This document shows, piece after piece, positions 17,862 through 25,346 of a DNA stretch of 64,000 bases. The notes beneath the pieces are model-generated. The model was given only the letters and a program-made list of their open reading frames with translations. It made no database searches and was not told the DNA's origin. Position numbers and translations under genes: made by a program. The DNA comes from Sulfurimonas sp. (GTDB lineage Bacteria > Campylobacterota > Campylobacteria > Campylobacterales > Sulfurimonadaceae), in assembly GCF_028713515.1 (NCBI RefSeq), contig NZ_JAQTOD010000001.1, positions 744,001-808,000 on the forward strand, written 5' to 3'. The stretch's first letter is position 1. Each line of letters starts with the position of its first letter.

Positions 17862-18838
17862 TGCGTTTTACTCTTATGCTTTCATTTATTTTTTCATTTT
17901 CCACTTTATGGGGTGAAGTTGGTGCCATAAAACTCATTACTCCAATACCATCGACTATATATCACGAAGAGACAGCATCTGTTGTTGTTACTTTTGTCTC
18001 ACCACTCATCGATGGCGTTATTATCTCTGCTGAATCAAACCAAAGCAGCAAAATTATTCGTCAAAAAGAGAGGAATAGTTACTGTAAAACGGTACAACTA
18101 GCTCCCGGAGAAAACAAAATAACTGTAAGTGGATTTGGAAAAGATGGGACAATAGAAAATATTTCAGTGCTTATTTTTCATGATATTGTGTCGGAAAAGA
18201 TATACAAATATCCTCCAGAAAAGTATATGGAAGAGAGTTTTCATACTCCAACAAATGAACGGTTCTGCTCTTCATGTCATAAAATGGAGGTCAATGAGAT
18301 TCCAAAGATTGCCTTTGAAAATCCAGCAGACTCTAACTGTTTTCAGTGCCACCAAAAACTCACAACGCGTAAATATGGTCATGCACCGGCAATAAACTGG
18401 CTCTGCACATCTTGCCATGAAATAAAAAAAGAGCTAGGCGATTCAAAGTTTACTCTCCCCTCCATGATTGGCAAAACATGCCTAAAGTGTCATGATAAAG
18501 AGAGCCAAAAGTGGGAAACAAAACGATTTCATCATATGCCAGTGGACTCAGAAAAGTGTACACGATGTCACAATCCTCACTCATCTGAGAATAAATTTTA
18601 TCTAAAGGCTAAACCGTGGGACATCTGCACTTCATGTCATATAGACAAACGAGAAGGAAAGCATGTTATCAACACTTTTGGCAACAAAAATCATCCAACT
18701 CGCGATAAACCAGACCCTTCTCGTCCAGGAAAAGAGATTGAATGTATCAGCTGTCACAATCCACATGCCTCCGACTCTGCGTCACTTATAGATGCAAAAA
18801 GCCCAATGAGTATCTGCATAAAATGCCATAAAAAATAG
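17861..18838 (+). CDS. exported octaheme cytochrome c with N-terminal beta domain
   Basis: The 325-residue protein has a signal peptide (about 1-18), an Ig-like heme-free domain of about 100 residues, and eight CXXCH motifs: CSSCH, CFQCH, CTSCH, CLKCH, CTRCH, CTSCH, CISCH and CIKCH. The first seven correspond in order to those of the upstream paralogue, and the eighth is an addition at the extreme C-terminus. It is the last gene of the cytochrome operon and converges on the DJ-1 gene 20 bp away without an obvious terminator hairpin. Tandem duplication followed by divergence is the simplest origin. Confidence 0.87.
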   Translation: MRFTLMLSFIFSFSTLWGEVGAIKLITPIPSTIYHEETASVVVTFVSPLIDGVIISAESNQSSKIIRQKERNSYCKTVQLAPGENKITVSGFGKDGTIENISVLIFHDIVSEKIYKYPPEKYMEESFHTPTNERFCSSCHKMEVNEIPKIAFENPADSNCFQCHQKLTTRKYGHAPAINWLCTSCHEIKKELGDSKFTLPSMIGKTCLKCHDKESQKWETKRFHHMPVDSEKCTRCHNPHSSENKFYLKAKPWDICTSCHIDKREGKHVINTFGNKNHPTRDKPDPSRPGKEIECISCHNPHASDSASLIDAKSPMSICIKCHKK

Positions 18839-18858
18839 CAAAATTCAGAGATTGTAGA

Positions 18859-19413
18859 TTAGCATTCATTAGACAATAAATCAGATTGCACCTTTGCATA
18901 AGTATCATAACCTGCTAATTTTTTAACAATAGCAAGGGCAAAGTAGATAGAAGTAGCTGGGCCACGAGAGGTTATGATGTTTGCACTCTCTACGACCATC
19001 TGTTTTGAGTCATACCCTTCTGCTGAGATCTCATCTTCAATTCCTGGATAGCAAGTATACCCATCTTTGAGCACTCCTGCGACGCTAAGGGCATATGGAG
19101 CGGCACATATTGCCCCAATCTCCTTGCCTTGGATATTCATCTCCCTAAGAATATGATTAACAGCCTTATCGGATGCAAGTGTTTTAGTTGCATCCCATCC
19201 ACCTGGAAGGACTATCATATCAAGCTTATCTGCACTCAAACCAGCAATAGATCGATCAGTCTGAATTACAATTCCATGCGCACCACGCACTAAAAGATTT
19301 TCAGTGAGTGACCCCATAATTACATTTATTCCACCTCGACGCAGTACATCTATGATAGTAATAGCCTCAATCTCTTCAAAACCAGTAGCAATAGGAACAA
19401 GAACTTGTGACAT
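18859..19413 (-). CDS. DJ-1/PfpI (ThiJ)-family protein
   Basis: The protein of about 184 residues has the DJ-1/PfpI flavodoxin-like fold. It has the conserved glutamate in ATGFEEIEA near the N-terminus, and the nucleophile elbow GAICAAPYAL with the reactive cysteine (near residue 103). Members act as glyoxalases/deglycases, chaperones or oxidative-stress sensors, and the exact activity cannot be told from sequence. I take ATG 19413 as the start because GGAG lies six bases upstream of it; the in-frame ATG at 19425 contains part of that ribosome-binding site. It is the last gene before the convergent cytochrome operon. Confidence 0.87.
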   Translation of the reverse strand: MSQVLVPIATGFEEIEAITIIDVLRRGGINVIMGSLTENLLVRGAHGIVIQTDRSIAGLSADKLDMIVLPGGWDATKTLASDKAVNHILREMNIQGKEIGAICAAPYALSVAGVLKDGYTCYPGIEDEISAEGYDSKQMVVESANIITSRGPATSIYFALAIVKKLAGYDTYAKVQSDLLSNEC

Positions 19414-19475
19414 GTTAAACTCCATTTTGATAATTTGATTTTATCATTGTACTCTCAAATTATAAAATTTTATAG

Positions 19476-19871
19476 TTAGTTTTTACTTGATATATCTTTT
19501 ATCCATCCCTCAAGTACTTTGTGAAGAGTCTCATTTGGAACTTCCAAAATAGAGATATCAAAATGATCATCAAACTCACAAACACCAATACTTCTGGGAC
19601 GAACAGCTAAAATTTTACTTGTTGGAATCTCTTTTCCAAAACAAAAAATTAGATTTTTAGCATCAATTATCCCATCAGCCACAGTTCCATCACTAAAGGA
19701 TTTTGTGTGTGAGAAGTGGTCAAAAATTGCTATAAAAGTAGCAATTGGATGAGACTCGATCTTTTGTTTTAAAAACAGAAAAATCTCATCAATATTTTTA
19801 AAACTTGTCTCAGTTTTTAAAATCTCCATTGTAAAAATTGGATATTTATCTTTAAATTGCATCTGTTTCAT
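19476..19871 (-). CDS. conserved small cytoplasmic protein of unknown function
   Basis: I do not recognise this 131-residue protein with confidence. It has no signal peptide or membrane segment. Visible features are a start MKQMQFKDKYPIF, a predicted helix (NIDEIFLFLKQKIESH), a hydrophobic strand ATFIAIFDHFSHT, a single cysteine in LIFCFG, and an acidic C-terminal part. It follows nnrS after 48 bp on the same strand and is probably the distal gene of that operon, so a link with nitrogen-oxide or metal metabolism is possible but unproven. The Shine-Dalgarno (AGAGAG) is modest and preceded by a pentamer repeat. Confidence 0.65.
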   Translation of the reverse strand: MKQMQFKDKYPIFTMEILKTETSFKNIDEIFLFLKQKIESHPIATFIAIFDHFSHTKSFSDGTVADGIIDAKNLIFCFGKEIPTSKILAVRPRSIGVCEFDDHFDISILEVPNETLHKVLEGWIKDISSKN

Positions 19872-19880
19872 TTTTCTCTC

Positions 19881-19900
19881 TTTTATTTTATTTTATTTTA
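19881..19900 (+). repeat. (TTTTA)x4 pentanucleotide repeat
   Basis: Four exact copies of TTTTA lie in the 48-bp spacer between nnrS and the unknown gene, 10 bp upstream of the latter's ATG. Copy-number change by slippage could alter spacing or structure of its translation start. Confidence 0.8.
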
Positions 19901-19919
19901 TTATCACAAAAAAACTAAG

Positions 19920-21161
19920 TTAGCCTTTTATCCCATCCGCTCTTGGCGCCATTAAAAACCCAAAGAAAACTTTCATATAAAGCACAAAAGGTATCACAAA
20001 GAGAACTGCTGAATAAGCGTAAAACTCACTTGTGTACTCTGGAAAAAATGGAATCAAACCTCGCAGGAAAGTTGCTGCTACTATCAAACCTATCATGAGA
20101 TGTGTGTAAATATTTGATGTCAGGTGTCGTCCGGTATGAATCCAGCCTATAATTATCATAACCACAAGATACGCCAAACCTATTCCACCACTTGTTATAA
20201 AATGTCTAAAATGATTTATTCCATTTATATTAACATTTAAAATATCCCACCCCATAAGAGCGTAACCAACAGAAAGCATCAGATAAATCAGAGCAAGATA
20301 TATAACAAACGGTTGGTTTAAAATGAACTCATCTTTTAGTTTATAATCCGCTGTAATAGCGAGAATCGCGGCACCAGTTGCGAGTCCCAGCCAACCTAGT
20401 GCAGAGTTATTTGGATATAAAAACTCAACAATAGTAAAAAGTGAGATAGCGAAAATGGCAAGATTTGTTTTTGGCGGTCGTGAGATAAAAGTGTCATCTA
20501 TCCCTTTGTCCTCCATCAACTCGTTCACTGCCTCCATGTTTACTCTTCTCATGGCCAAAAGAACCAAAACAACGATTGCTCCAGCGGCAACTTTTAGTAT
20601 ATCTAAACTAGAACTCTTTGCAAAACCAAGCTCAGATGCAAAGAACCATACTTCAATAGCAAAAATAGCCACAAGTGTGTAACCAATAGAAGCGTGTCTT
20701 TGGAGCTTGTCTAAAACCGCATCTTTTGCAAACCAGATAATCCAGCCAAGCATTGAAAGATTTAAAAAAGCCGCCAGATATATACCCGTTACATCAATCA
20801 TCCAAAAGCTTAAGCGTCCAGCGAGCCATAAAATCATAATATATTTTAGTCTCTTACCGACAAATGGCACCATTCCTGGAAAAAGCTCAGGCAAACCTGT
20901 TGAGAGAAATGCCAAAGTTCCGGCAGTTAAAATCCCAAAAAGCATCTCATAAATATGCCAAGTTAAGATATTGCCGATAAAAGGGATATAAATCACACCA
21001 CTCCAAAGAGCTCCCCAAAGAGTCATTGAGATTATCATATATGGAGCGAGCAGTAGAAAGATGGGTCTAAATCCATAAGCTAAATATGGCGGAATATCCT
21101 TCTCATCGGGATAGTAGAGATAGTGACTTGTAGCATGGAGTTTCTCTTGTTCTTGGCTCAC
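19920..21161 (-). CDS. nnrS: NnrS-family heme-copper membrane protein
   Basis: NnrS is a polytopic membrane protein linked to nitric-oxide tolerance and denitrification; purified members contain heme and copper. This 413-residue copy shows the usual start of the family (YLAYGFRPIFLLLAPYMIISM), about 12 hydrophobic helices, and conserved histidines such as TWHIYEMLFG, GINHFRHFITSGG and GWIHTGRHLTSN. The GTG start at 21161 shares its G with the TAG stop of the ATPase gene (TAGTG), with GAGG eight bases upstream. It is therefore translated together with an ABC importer, a less common arrangement. Confidence 0.93.
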   Translation of the reverse strand: MSQEQEKLHATSHYLYYPDEKDIPPYLAYGFRPIFLLLAPYMIISMTLWGALWSGVIYIPFIGNILTWHIYEMLFGILTAGTLAFLSTGLPELFPGMVPFVGKRLKYIMILWLAGRLSFWMIDVTGIYLAAFLNLSMLGWIIWFAKDAVLDKLQRHASIGYTLVAIFAIEVWFFASELGFAKSSSLDILKVAAGAIVVLVLLAMRRVNMEAVNELMEDKGIDDTFISRPPKTNLAIFAISLFTIVEFLYPNNSALGWLGLATGAAILAITADYKLKDEFILNQPFVIYLALIYLMLSVGYALMGWDILNVNINGINHFRHFITSGGIGLAYLVVMIIIGWIHTGRHLTSNIYTHLMIGLIVAATFLRGLIPFFPEYTSEFYAYSAVLFVIPFVLYMKVFFGFLMAPRADGIKG

Positions 21162-21898
21162 TATTTCATCCTCAACTCAAATGTATCTATTATCTCTTCA
21201 TCTTGAAGTATCTTTGCACTCTGCTCATAAACAAACGCATCATCCCTCTCATGTTGAGGCAGAGTATAAGAGAATTTTTTTACTATATGCCCCGGATCTG
21301 CTTTTAAAAGCAGTATCTCATCACTTAATCTTATTGCTTCCATCAAATCATGAGTGATAAAAAGTATACTAATCTCTTTTTTGCTTATCATATCTATAAG
21401 AATCGTTTGCAACTCTTTTTTAAGCCCTATATCAAGAGCAGAGAACGGCTCATCAAGAAACAAAAGTGACGGTTTCAGAACTAAAGCTCTGGCAAAACTG
21501 ACTCTCTGCTTCATTCCACCACTCAGATCTTTTGGAAACTTCTCAAAATCTCGTTCCTCTAGCCCAAATCTAAGCGCTATCTTTTTTGATTCCTCTATAG
21601 CATCTCTTCGTCTGTATCCAGCCGCCAAAAGCCCCATAGAGATATTGTCAATTACATTTTTCCATGGAAGAAGTCGCGCCTCTTGAAAAGCAAAAGAGCT
21701 ACTTACAAATGAGTTTGTAACACTTCCCTCCTGCACATCCATGAGGTCTGCACAAAGATGAAGAAGTGTTGTTTTACCGCCGCCACTAGGACCAACGATG
21801 GAGAGAACTTCACCTTTTTGCAGAGTAAAATTTATATTTTGTAAAATTTTTGTAAACCCAAAACTGTGGTTTAAGTTTTTAACCTCTAATCTCTCCAT
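21161..21898 (-). CDS. ABC importer ATPase, SsuB/TauB/NrtD-like
   Basis: The 245-residue ABC ATPase has Walker A GPSGGGKTT (about residues 36-44), Q-loop FAFQEARLLPW, signature LSGGMKQR, Walker B LLFLDEPFSALD and the switch histidine in ITHDLMEA. The FQEARLLPW form is typical of the nitrate/sulfonate/taurine/bicarbonate importer subfamily. It overlaps the permease gene by 13 bp and nnrS by 1 bp. The substrate cannot be read from the ATPase; possibilities include sulfonates, thiamine-precursor-like compounds or nitrogen oxyanions. Confidence 0.92.
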   Translation of the reverse strand: MERLEVKNLNHSFGFTKILQNINFTLQKGEVLSIVGPSGGGKTTLLHLCADLMDVQEGSVTNSFVSSSFAFQEARLLPWKNVIDNISMGLLAAGYRRRDAIEESKKIALRFGLEERDFEKFPKDLSGGMKQRVSFARALVLKPSLLFLDEPFSALDIGLKKELQTILIDMISKKEISILFITHDLMEAIRLSDEILLLKADPGHIVKKFSYTLPQHERDDAFVYEQSAKILQDEEIIDTFELRMK

Positions 21899-22668
21899 AA
21901 TTCAACTTCTCTCTTGATAGGCTCTAGAATAATGTACTCAATAAACATAAGCGAGCCTATCATTATCACAACGATTGCTAGCGCAGTCGGCGTATCAAGC
22001 TGACTTCTTGCAACCGCCAGAGAAGCCCCTATGCCGTTGCTTGTAGCGAGTAGTTCCGCCATGATAACTATCTTCCAAGCCATGCCAAGTCCACTCACCC
22101 AAGCAGGAAAAACATAAGAAAATATATGCGGAAAATAGACATCAAAGAATTTCATGTGCCATGGAAACTTAAAACTCTTTGCCATCTCTTTTAACTCTCC
22201 ATCAAGAGTACGAGTTCCCTGAAGTGCTCCAACAAAAACGATAGGAAACGAGGCTACAATTACCGTAAAAATTACCGTCTCATCGCCCATGCCAAACCAT
22301 ATCATCGCCAATACTATCCAAGCAATCGGTGGCATACCAACTAAAATAGTAACAATTGGGCGGCTCATCATCGACGCCGTTGCAAAAAAACCAGCCAAAA
22401 GTCCAAGAGAAGTGCCCAAAACAAGCGAAAGACCGAAGCCTATTGATGCACGGTAAAGCGTAGTTTTTATCTCTGTGATAACACTCTCATCACTAAGCAT
22501 CACAGAAAGAGTTTTAAATGTCTCAAGCGGTGATGGCAAAACTAAATCGCCATAAACCTGATTTCCTGCGTCCCAAAACGCAATGAAAAGAAGTATGGAA
22601 GCAACCGCTCCCCAGCCACTCCAAAGATAGGCAGGAAAATCTTTAAGGATTTTTAGCGCAAATTTCAC
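21886..22668 (-). CDS. ABC importer permease, SsuC/TauC-like
   Basis: The 260-residue integral membrane protein has about six helices and the EAA loop of the BPD_transp_1 family (EMAKSFKFPWHMKFFDVYFPHIFSYVF, about residues 156-182), which contacts the ATPase. Its start LKDFPAYLWSGWGAVASILLFIAFW and VLPSPLETFKTL resemble SsuC/TauC/NrtB permeases. It starts 2 bp downstream of the binding-protein stop and overlaps the ATPase start by 13 bp. It is a single permease subunit, so a homodimer is expected. Confidence 0.92.
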   Translation of the reverse strand: MKFALKILKDFPAYLWSGWGAVASILLFIAFWDAGNQVYGDLVLPSPLETFKTLSVMLSDESVITEIKTTLYRASIGFGLSLVLGTSLGLLAGFFATASMMSRPIVTILVGMPPIAWIVLAMIWFGMGDETVIFTVIVASFPIVFVGALQGTRTLDGELKEMAKSFKFPWHMKFFDVYFPHIFSYVFPAWVSGLGMAWKIVIMAELLATSNGIGASLAVARSQLDTPTALAIVVIMIGSLMFIEYIILEPIKREVELWRD

Positions 22669-22670
22669 TC

Positions 22671-23657
22671 TTACAGTCCGTAGTAGAAGCTATTTTGCGG
22701 TAGTTTGCCACCTATACTTTTTGGATCTTCACTTTTTAGCACATTAAAGAAAAACTCCAACTCTTTTTTGGAATCCACCGCACTAACATTTTTGAGTCTT
22801 ACATGAGAAATCGAGTCAGCTACGCCATCTGCGTTTAACATAGAAATCGACTTTGCAACAAGCGCTCCAGCCTCTTTCGGATGAGATTTGTACCAAGTGA
22901 GCGATTTGTCATACTCCTCTTGAAATCTCTTGATAACATTTTTATCTTTCATCTTACCAGTTACCGCTACACCAGCTTCAGGAATATCGCCATTTGTATT
23001 AAACACCCTGCCCCACTCATTTTGCAGGTCCACACTTCTGTATAAATCAGGTGCAACCATACTGATTGGGAAAGATTTTGTCTTACGAAGAGCCATAGAG
23101 ATAGCAGGTTCAGCCAATAGCGAGTGGTCAATTCTGCGCATAATCAACATCTGCATAGCATCTATCGGGCTACTTACATAAACCAGCTCAAAATCTTTTT
23201 TAGGGTCTAAGCCCTCTTTTTTAAGCAGTTGCATAAAAACAAGATCTGGCATGTCAGCGCGAAACGGAACCGCTATCTTTTTGCCTCTGAAATCTTTTAG
23301 TGTTTTCATCGTACTATCACGGCTAATCATGCCTAAAATACCCCATACAGAGACATTTAGCAACTTTATATCTACGCCCTTGTTGTTTAAAGTTGCCGCT
23401 GTGTTTGTGGGAAGTGCCACAAAATCAACTTCATTTTTGATGGTCATGGCACGAAGTTCATCTGGATTTTTCCACAATCTAAACTCAACCTTGTTGGCAA
23501 CATCTTTAAGTGCTCCTGTCTCAATCATATGCAAAATCGGATGAGAAACAGATGCAAAAGGCCCTGCGATAACGATTTTATCAAGCTTTTCACTAGCTCC
23601 AGCTGTGTCAAGCAAAAGTGTAACTACCATAAAATATATATAGATAATTTTTTTCAT
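22671..23657 (-). CDS. ABC importer substrate-binding protein, NMT1/SsuA-like
   Basis: The 328-residue protein has a signal peptide (about residues 1-21, ending TAGAS) without a lipobox, and the periplasmic binding fold of the NMT1/THI5/SsuA group (VDFVALPTNTAATLNNKG, DFRGKKIAVPFRADMPDLVF, LLAEPAISMAL). It is the first gene of an operon SBP-permease-ATPase-nnrS-unknown. The ligand is not evident; the link to nnrS suggests something tied to nitrogen-oxide respiration or to a metal/cofactor for it, which is inference. AGGA lies 6 bases before the ATG, and a CRP/FNR-like promoter lies just upstream. Confidence 0.9.
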   Translation of the reverse strand: MKKIIYIYFMVVTLLLDTAGASEKLDKIVIAGPFASVSHPILHMIETGALKDVANKVEFRLWKNPDELRAMTIKNEVDFVALPTNTAATLNNKGVDIKLLNVSVWGILGMISRDSTMKTLKDFRGKKIAVPFRADMPDLVFMQLLKKEGLDPKKDFELVYVSSPIDAMQMLIMRRIDHSLLAEPAISMALRKTKSFPISMVAPDLYRSVDLQNEWGRVFNTNGDIPEAGVAVTGKMKDKNVIKRFQEEYDKSLTWYKSHPKEAGALVAKSISMLNADGVADSISHVRLKNVSAVDSKKELEFFFNVLKSEDPKSIGGKLPQNSFYYGL

Positions 23658-23684
23658 TTTTATTCCTGATTTTTAAAGTTTAAC

Positions 23685-23727
23685 ATAATAGCATTCTTTG
23701 ATAACTGTTATCATTGACTTCAATCAA
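23685..23727 (-). promoter_or_regulatory. putative CRP/FNR-family activated promoter of the ABC-nnrS operon
   Basis: Read on the minus strand, TTGATTGAAGTCAA (23714-23727) matches the CRP/FNR consensus TTGAT-N4-ATCAA in 9 of 10 positions. It is followed 23 bases later by TATTAT (23685-23690), a good -10. The box centre would be near -42 of the implied start site, the class II activator position. NnrS genes are often under FNR-family nitric-oxide sensors, which fits. Prediction only. Confidence 0.5.
23699..23713. promoter_or_regulatory. 15-bp perfect palindrome, candidate operator
   Basis: TGATAAC-T-GTTATCA has perfect 7-bp arms around one base. It sits between the CRP/FNR-like box and the -10 element, covering the -35 region, a position suited to a repressor. 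No T run follows, so it is not a terminator for the upstream tRNA. Confidence 0.5.
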
Positions 23728-23773
23728 TATAGCCATTTTATTTTTTGGATGATGTTAAATTTGCTTATAGAGA

Positions 23774-23849
23774 TGGTGGACCCTAGCGGGATCGAACCGC
23801 TGACCTCTTCACTGCCAGCGAAGCGCTCTCCCAGCTGAGCTAAGGGCCC
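23774..23849 (-). tRNA. tRNA-Ala (GGC anticodon)
   Basis: A 76-base cloverleaf is seen on the minus strand. The acceptor stem GGGCCCT/AGGGTCC includes the G3-U70 pair that marks alanine tRNAs. The D arm is GCTCAGCTGGGAGAGC, the anticodon stem CTTCG/TGAAG (one G-U) has loop CTGGCAG giving anticodon GGC, and the T arm contains GGTTCGATCC. The discriminator is A, and CCA is encoded. It reads GCC/GCU codons. Confidence 0.97.
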
Positions 23850-23868
23850 AAATTATTTTGGAGCCACT

Positions 23869-23897
23869 ATTATATGACATAGTTGTAAAAAAATCAA
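23869..23897 (-). promoter_or_regulatory. promoter of tRNA-Ala
   Basis: On the minus strand TTGATT, a 17-bp spacer and a perfect TATAAT end about 19 bp before the tRNA 5' end. This is a near-consensus sigma-70 promoter at the expected distance. Confidence 0.7.
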
Positions 23898-24013
23898 CTA
23901 TTTTAAACAGATATGAATACGGATTAACTAAATTTTCAATAATAAAAGATAAATAGATAATTTACTACTATTAAATTTTATACTTATAATTAATATTTAA
24001 TTTTTTTATGTAC

Positions 24014-24047
24014 AATTGAGGAGAAATTACAAAAATTGAGCAGAAAT
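24014..24047 (+). repeat. imperfect 14-bp direct repeat at the TolC-gene start
   Basis: AATTGAGGAGAAAT (24014-24027) and AATTGAGCAGAAAT (24034-24047) differ at one base and lie 20 bp apart. The second copy carries the weak ribosome-binding site and the AT of the start codon; the first holds the better GAGGAG. Confidence 0.7.
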
Positions 24048-25335
24048 GAAATACAAAAAATCCATTATTTTAACGATTTTACTAGCTTTAAATGGAGACT
24101 GCGCTTCGCTTAGTCTAGAAGAAGCAATAAGCAAAACGCTCAAATCTCACCCTGACATGCAGATTGCAAATCTTAATCAACAAAGCACAATACTTGATTC
24201 AAAGAGTACACTCTCCGCTTTGCGCCCAAAGATAGATTTTAACGCAAATTACTATCCAACCAAAACACTAGTAATGCCATCCGCTGGCACTTTTGCAACT
24301 CGTCAAAGTGATGCACTTCACGCTGATATTACTGCGAGCTATACACTTTGGGATGCTGGACGCTCATGCAACCGTTACAATGCAGCACTTCTTAAAAATA
24401 GAGAAGCAGATTCAAATCTTGATGAGGCTAAAAACACTCTCGTTGAGCAGGTAATCGCTCGTTATTACACTTTGGCATATCTAAAATACCAGATTATCAG
24501 TGCTGAGCAGTCCGTTGAGTTTTACGAAGCTCAATACTCTCGCTCAGTTAATATGCGAAAAAGCGGGTTAAGAACAGAAGCGGATGAGTCGCGTTTTTTT
24601 GCCTCTTTAAGTGAGGCAAAAGATAGACTTGAGTCAGTTCGCACAGAGACACAAAAAGCCAAACTCTCTCTTGAACTTTTAGTTGGAAACGATGAGGCAT
24701 TGGATGTTGAAAAAGAGGAGTTAGAAAAATTTTTAAGCACTATAAAAGTAGTTAAAAATGCAGATACCCTCAGGGGACAACTATCTGAAAATAACCCAAG
24801 ATTAAAATCACTAAAAGCCGTTATTGAGCAAACAAAACTAAACTCAAACGCAAGTGATAAAGAGGGCTATGGAACTATCTCTCTTATGGCATCTTATGGC
24901 TATGACGACTCTATCTCATCTTATGATAGCTCACAAGTTGGCGTTGTTGGTGTAATTCCAATCTATGATGGCGGAAAACTCTCCTCTCAGGCACAAAAAA
25001 GCCGTATTGGCATCTCTAGCGCACAAAAAGAGTATGAGAGCAGAGAGAAAATTTTATGGCAGGAACTCTTTGGTGCTTATAGTGATTTTTCTCGTTTTGA
25101 TGAGACTATTGTCGCTAAAATGAGCGTAATCAACTCAACACAAAAAGCTCTTGATCTAATCACTGGACGATACACACAAGGACTAGCAACATTTGTGGAT
25201 GTGCTTGAGTCTCGTAGTGTTTTAGATAATGCACAATCAGAACTCTCAGCAGCAAAACTTCAAAAAGTAGCTGCGTGGGCACATATGCAACGACTATTAA
25301 ATCAACCTCAAAACTCTATTGTTTTAGTACCATAA
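24046..25335 (+). CDS. TolC-family outer-membrane efflux protein
   Basis: The 429-residue protein has an N-terminal signal sequence (about 1-20), then two repeats of the outer-membrane efflux domain with long amphipathic helices: LSLEEAISKTLKSHPDMQIA near the start and YTQGLATFVDVLESRSVLDNAQSELSAA near the end, the usual family signature. It forms the trimeric channel of a tripartite exporter. It is the first of four plus-strand genes (TolC, HlyD, permease, ATPase) and probably exports a hydrophobic compound, peptide or lipid; the substrate is unknown. The start codon lies in the second copy of a short direct repeat. Confidence 0.92.
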   Translation: MKYKKSIILTILLALNGDCASLSLEEAISKTLKSHPDMQIANLNQQSTILDSKSTLSALRPKIDFNANYYPTKTLVMPSAGTFATRQSDALHADITASYTLWDAGRSCNRYNAALLKNREADSNLDEAKNTLVEQVIARYYTLAYLKYQIISAEQSVEFYEAQYSRSVNMRKSGLRTEADESRFFASLSEAKDRLESVRTETQKAKLSLELLVGNDEALDVEKEELEKFLSTIKVVKNADTLRGQLSENNPRLKSLKAVIEQTKLNSNASDKEGYGTISLMASYGYDDSISSYDSSQVGVVGVIPIYDGGKLSSQAQKSRIGISSAQKEYESREKILWQELFGAYSDFSRFDETIVAKMSVINSTQKALDLITGRYTQGLATFVDVLESRSVLDNAQSELSAAKLQKVAAWAHMQRLLNQPQNSIVLVP

Positions 25336-25346
25336 AGGATTTAAAA

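Noticed and set aside
15358-18838. Recurring TGTCATGATCC-like DNA words resembling a repeat array
   Set aside because: They are the coding sequence of repeated CXXCH-DPH motifs, with irregular spacing, not a CRISPR or DNA repeat.
23774-23849. tRNA-Ala as an integration site
   Set aside because: No duplicated tRNA 3' end, integrase or island genes are seen on either side.
25275-25346. N-terminal extension of the HlyD-type adaptor
   Set aside because: It overlaps the TolC-family gene, lacks a ribosome-binding site and would bury the membrane anchor; ATG 25347 is better.
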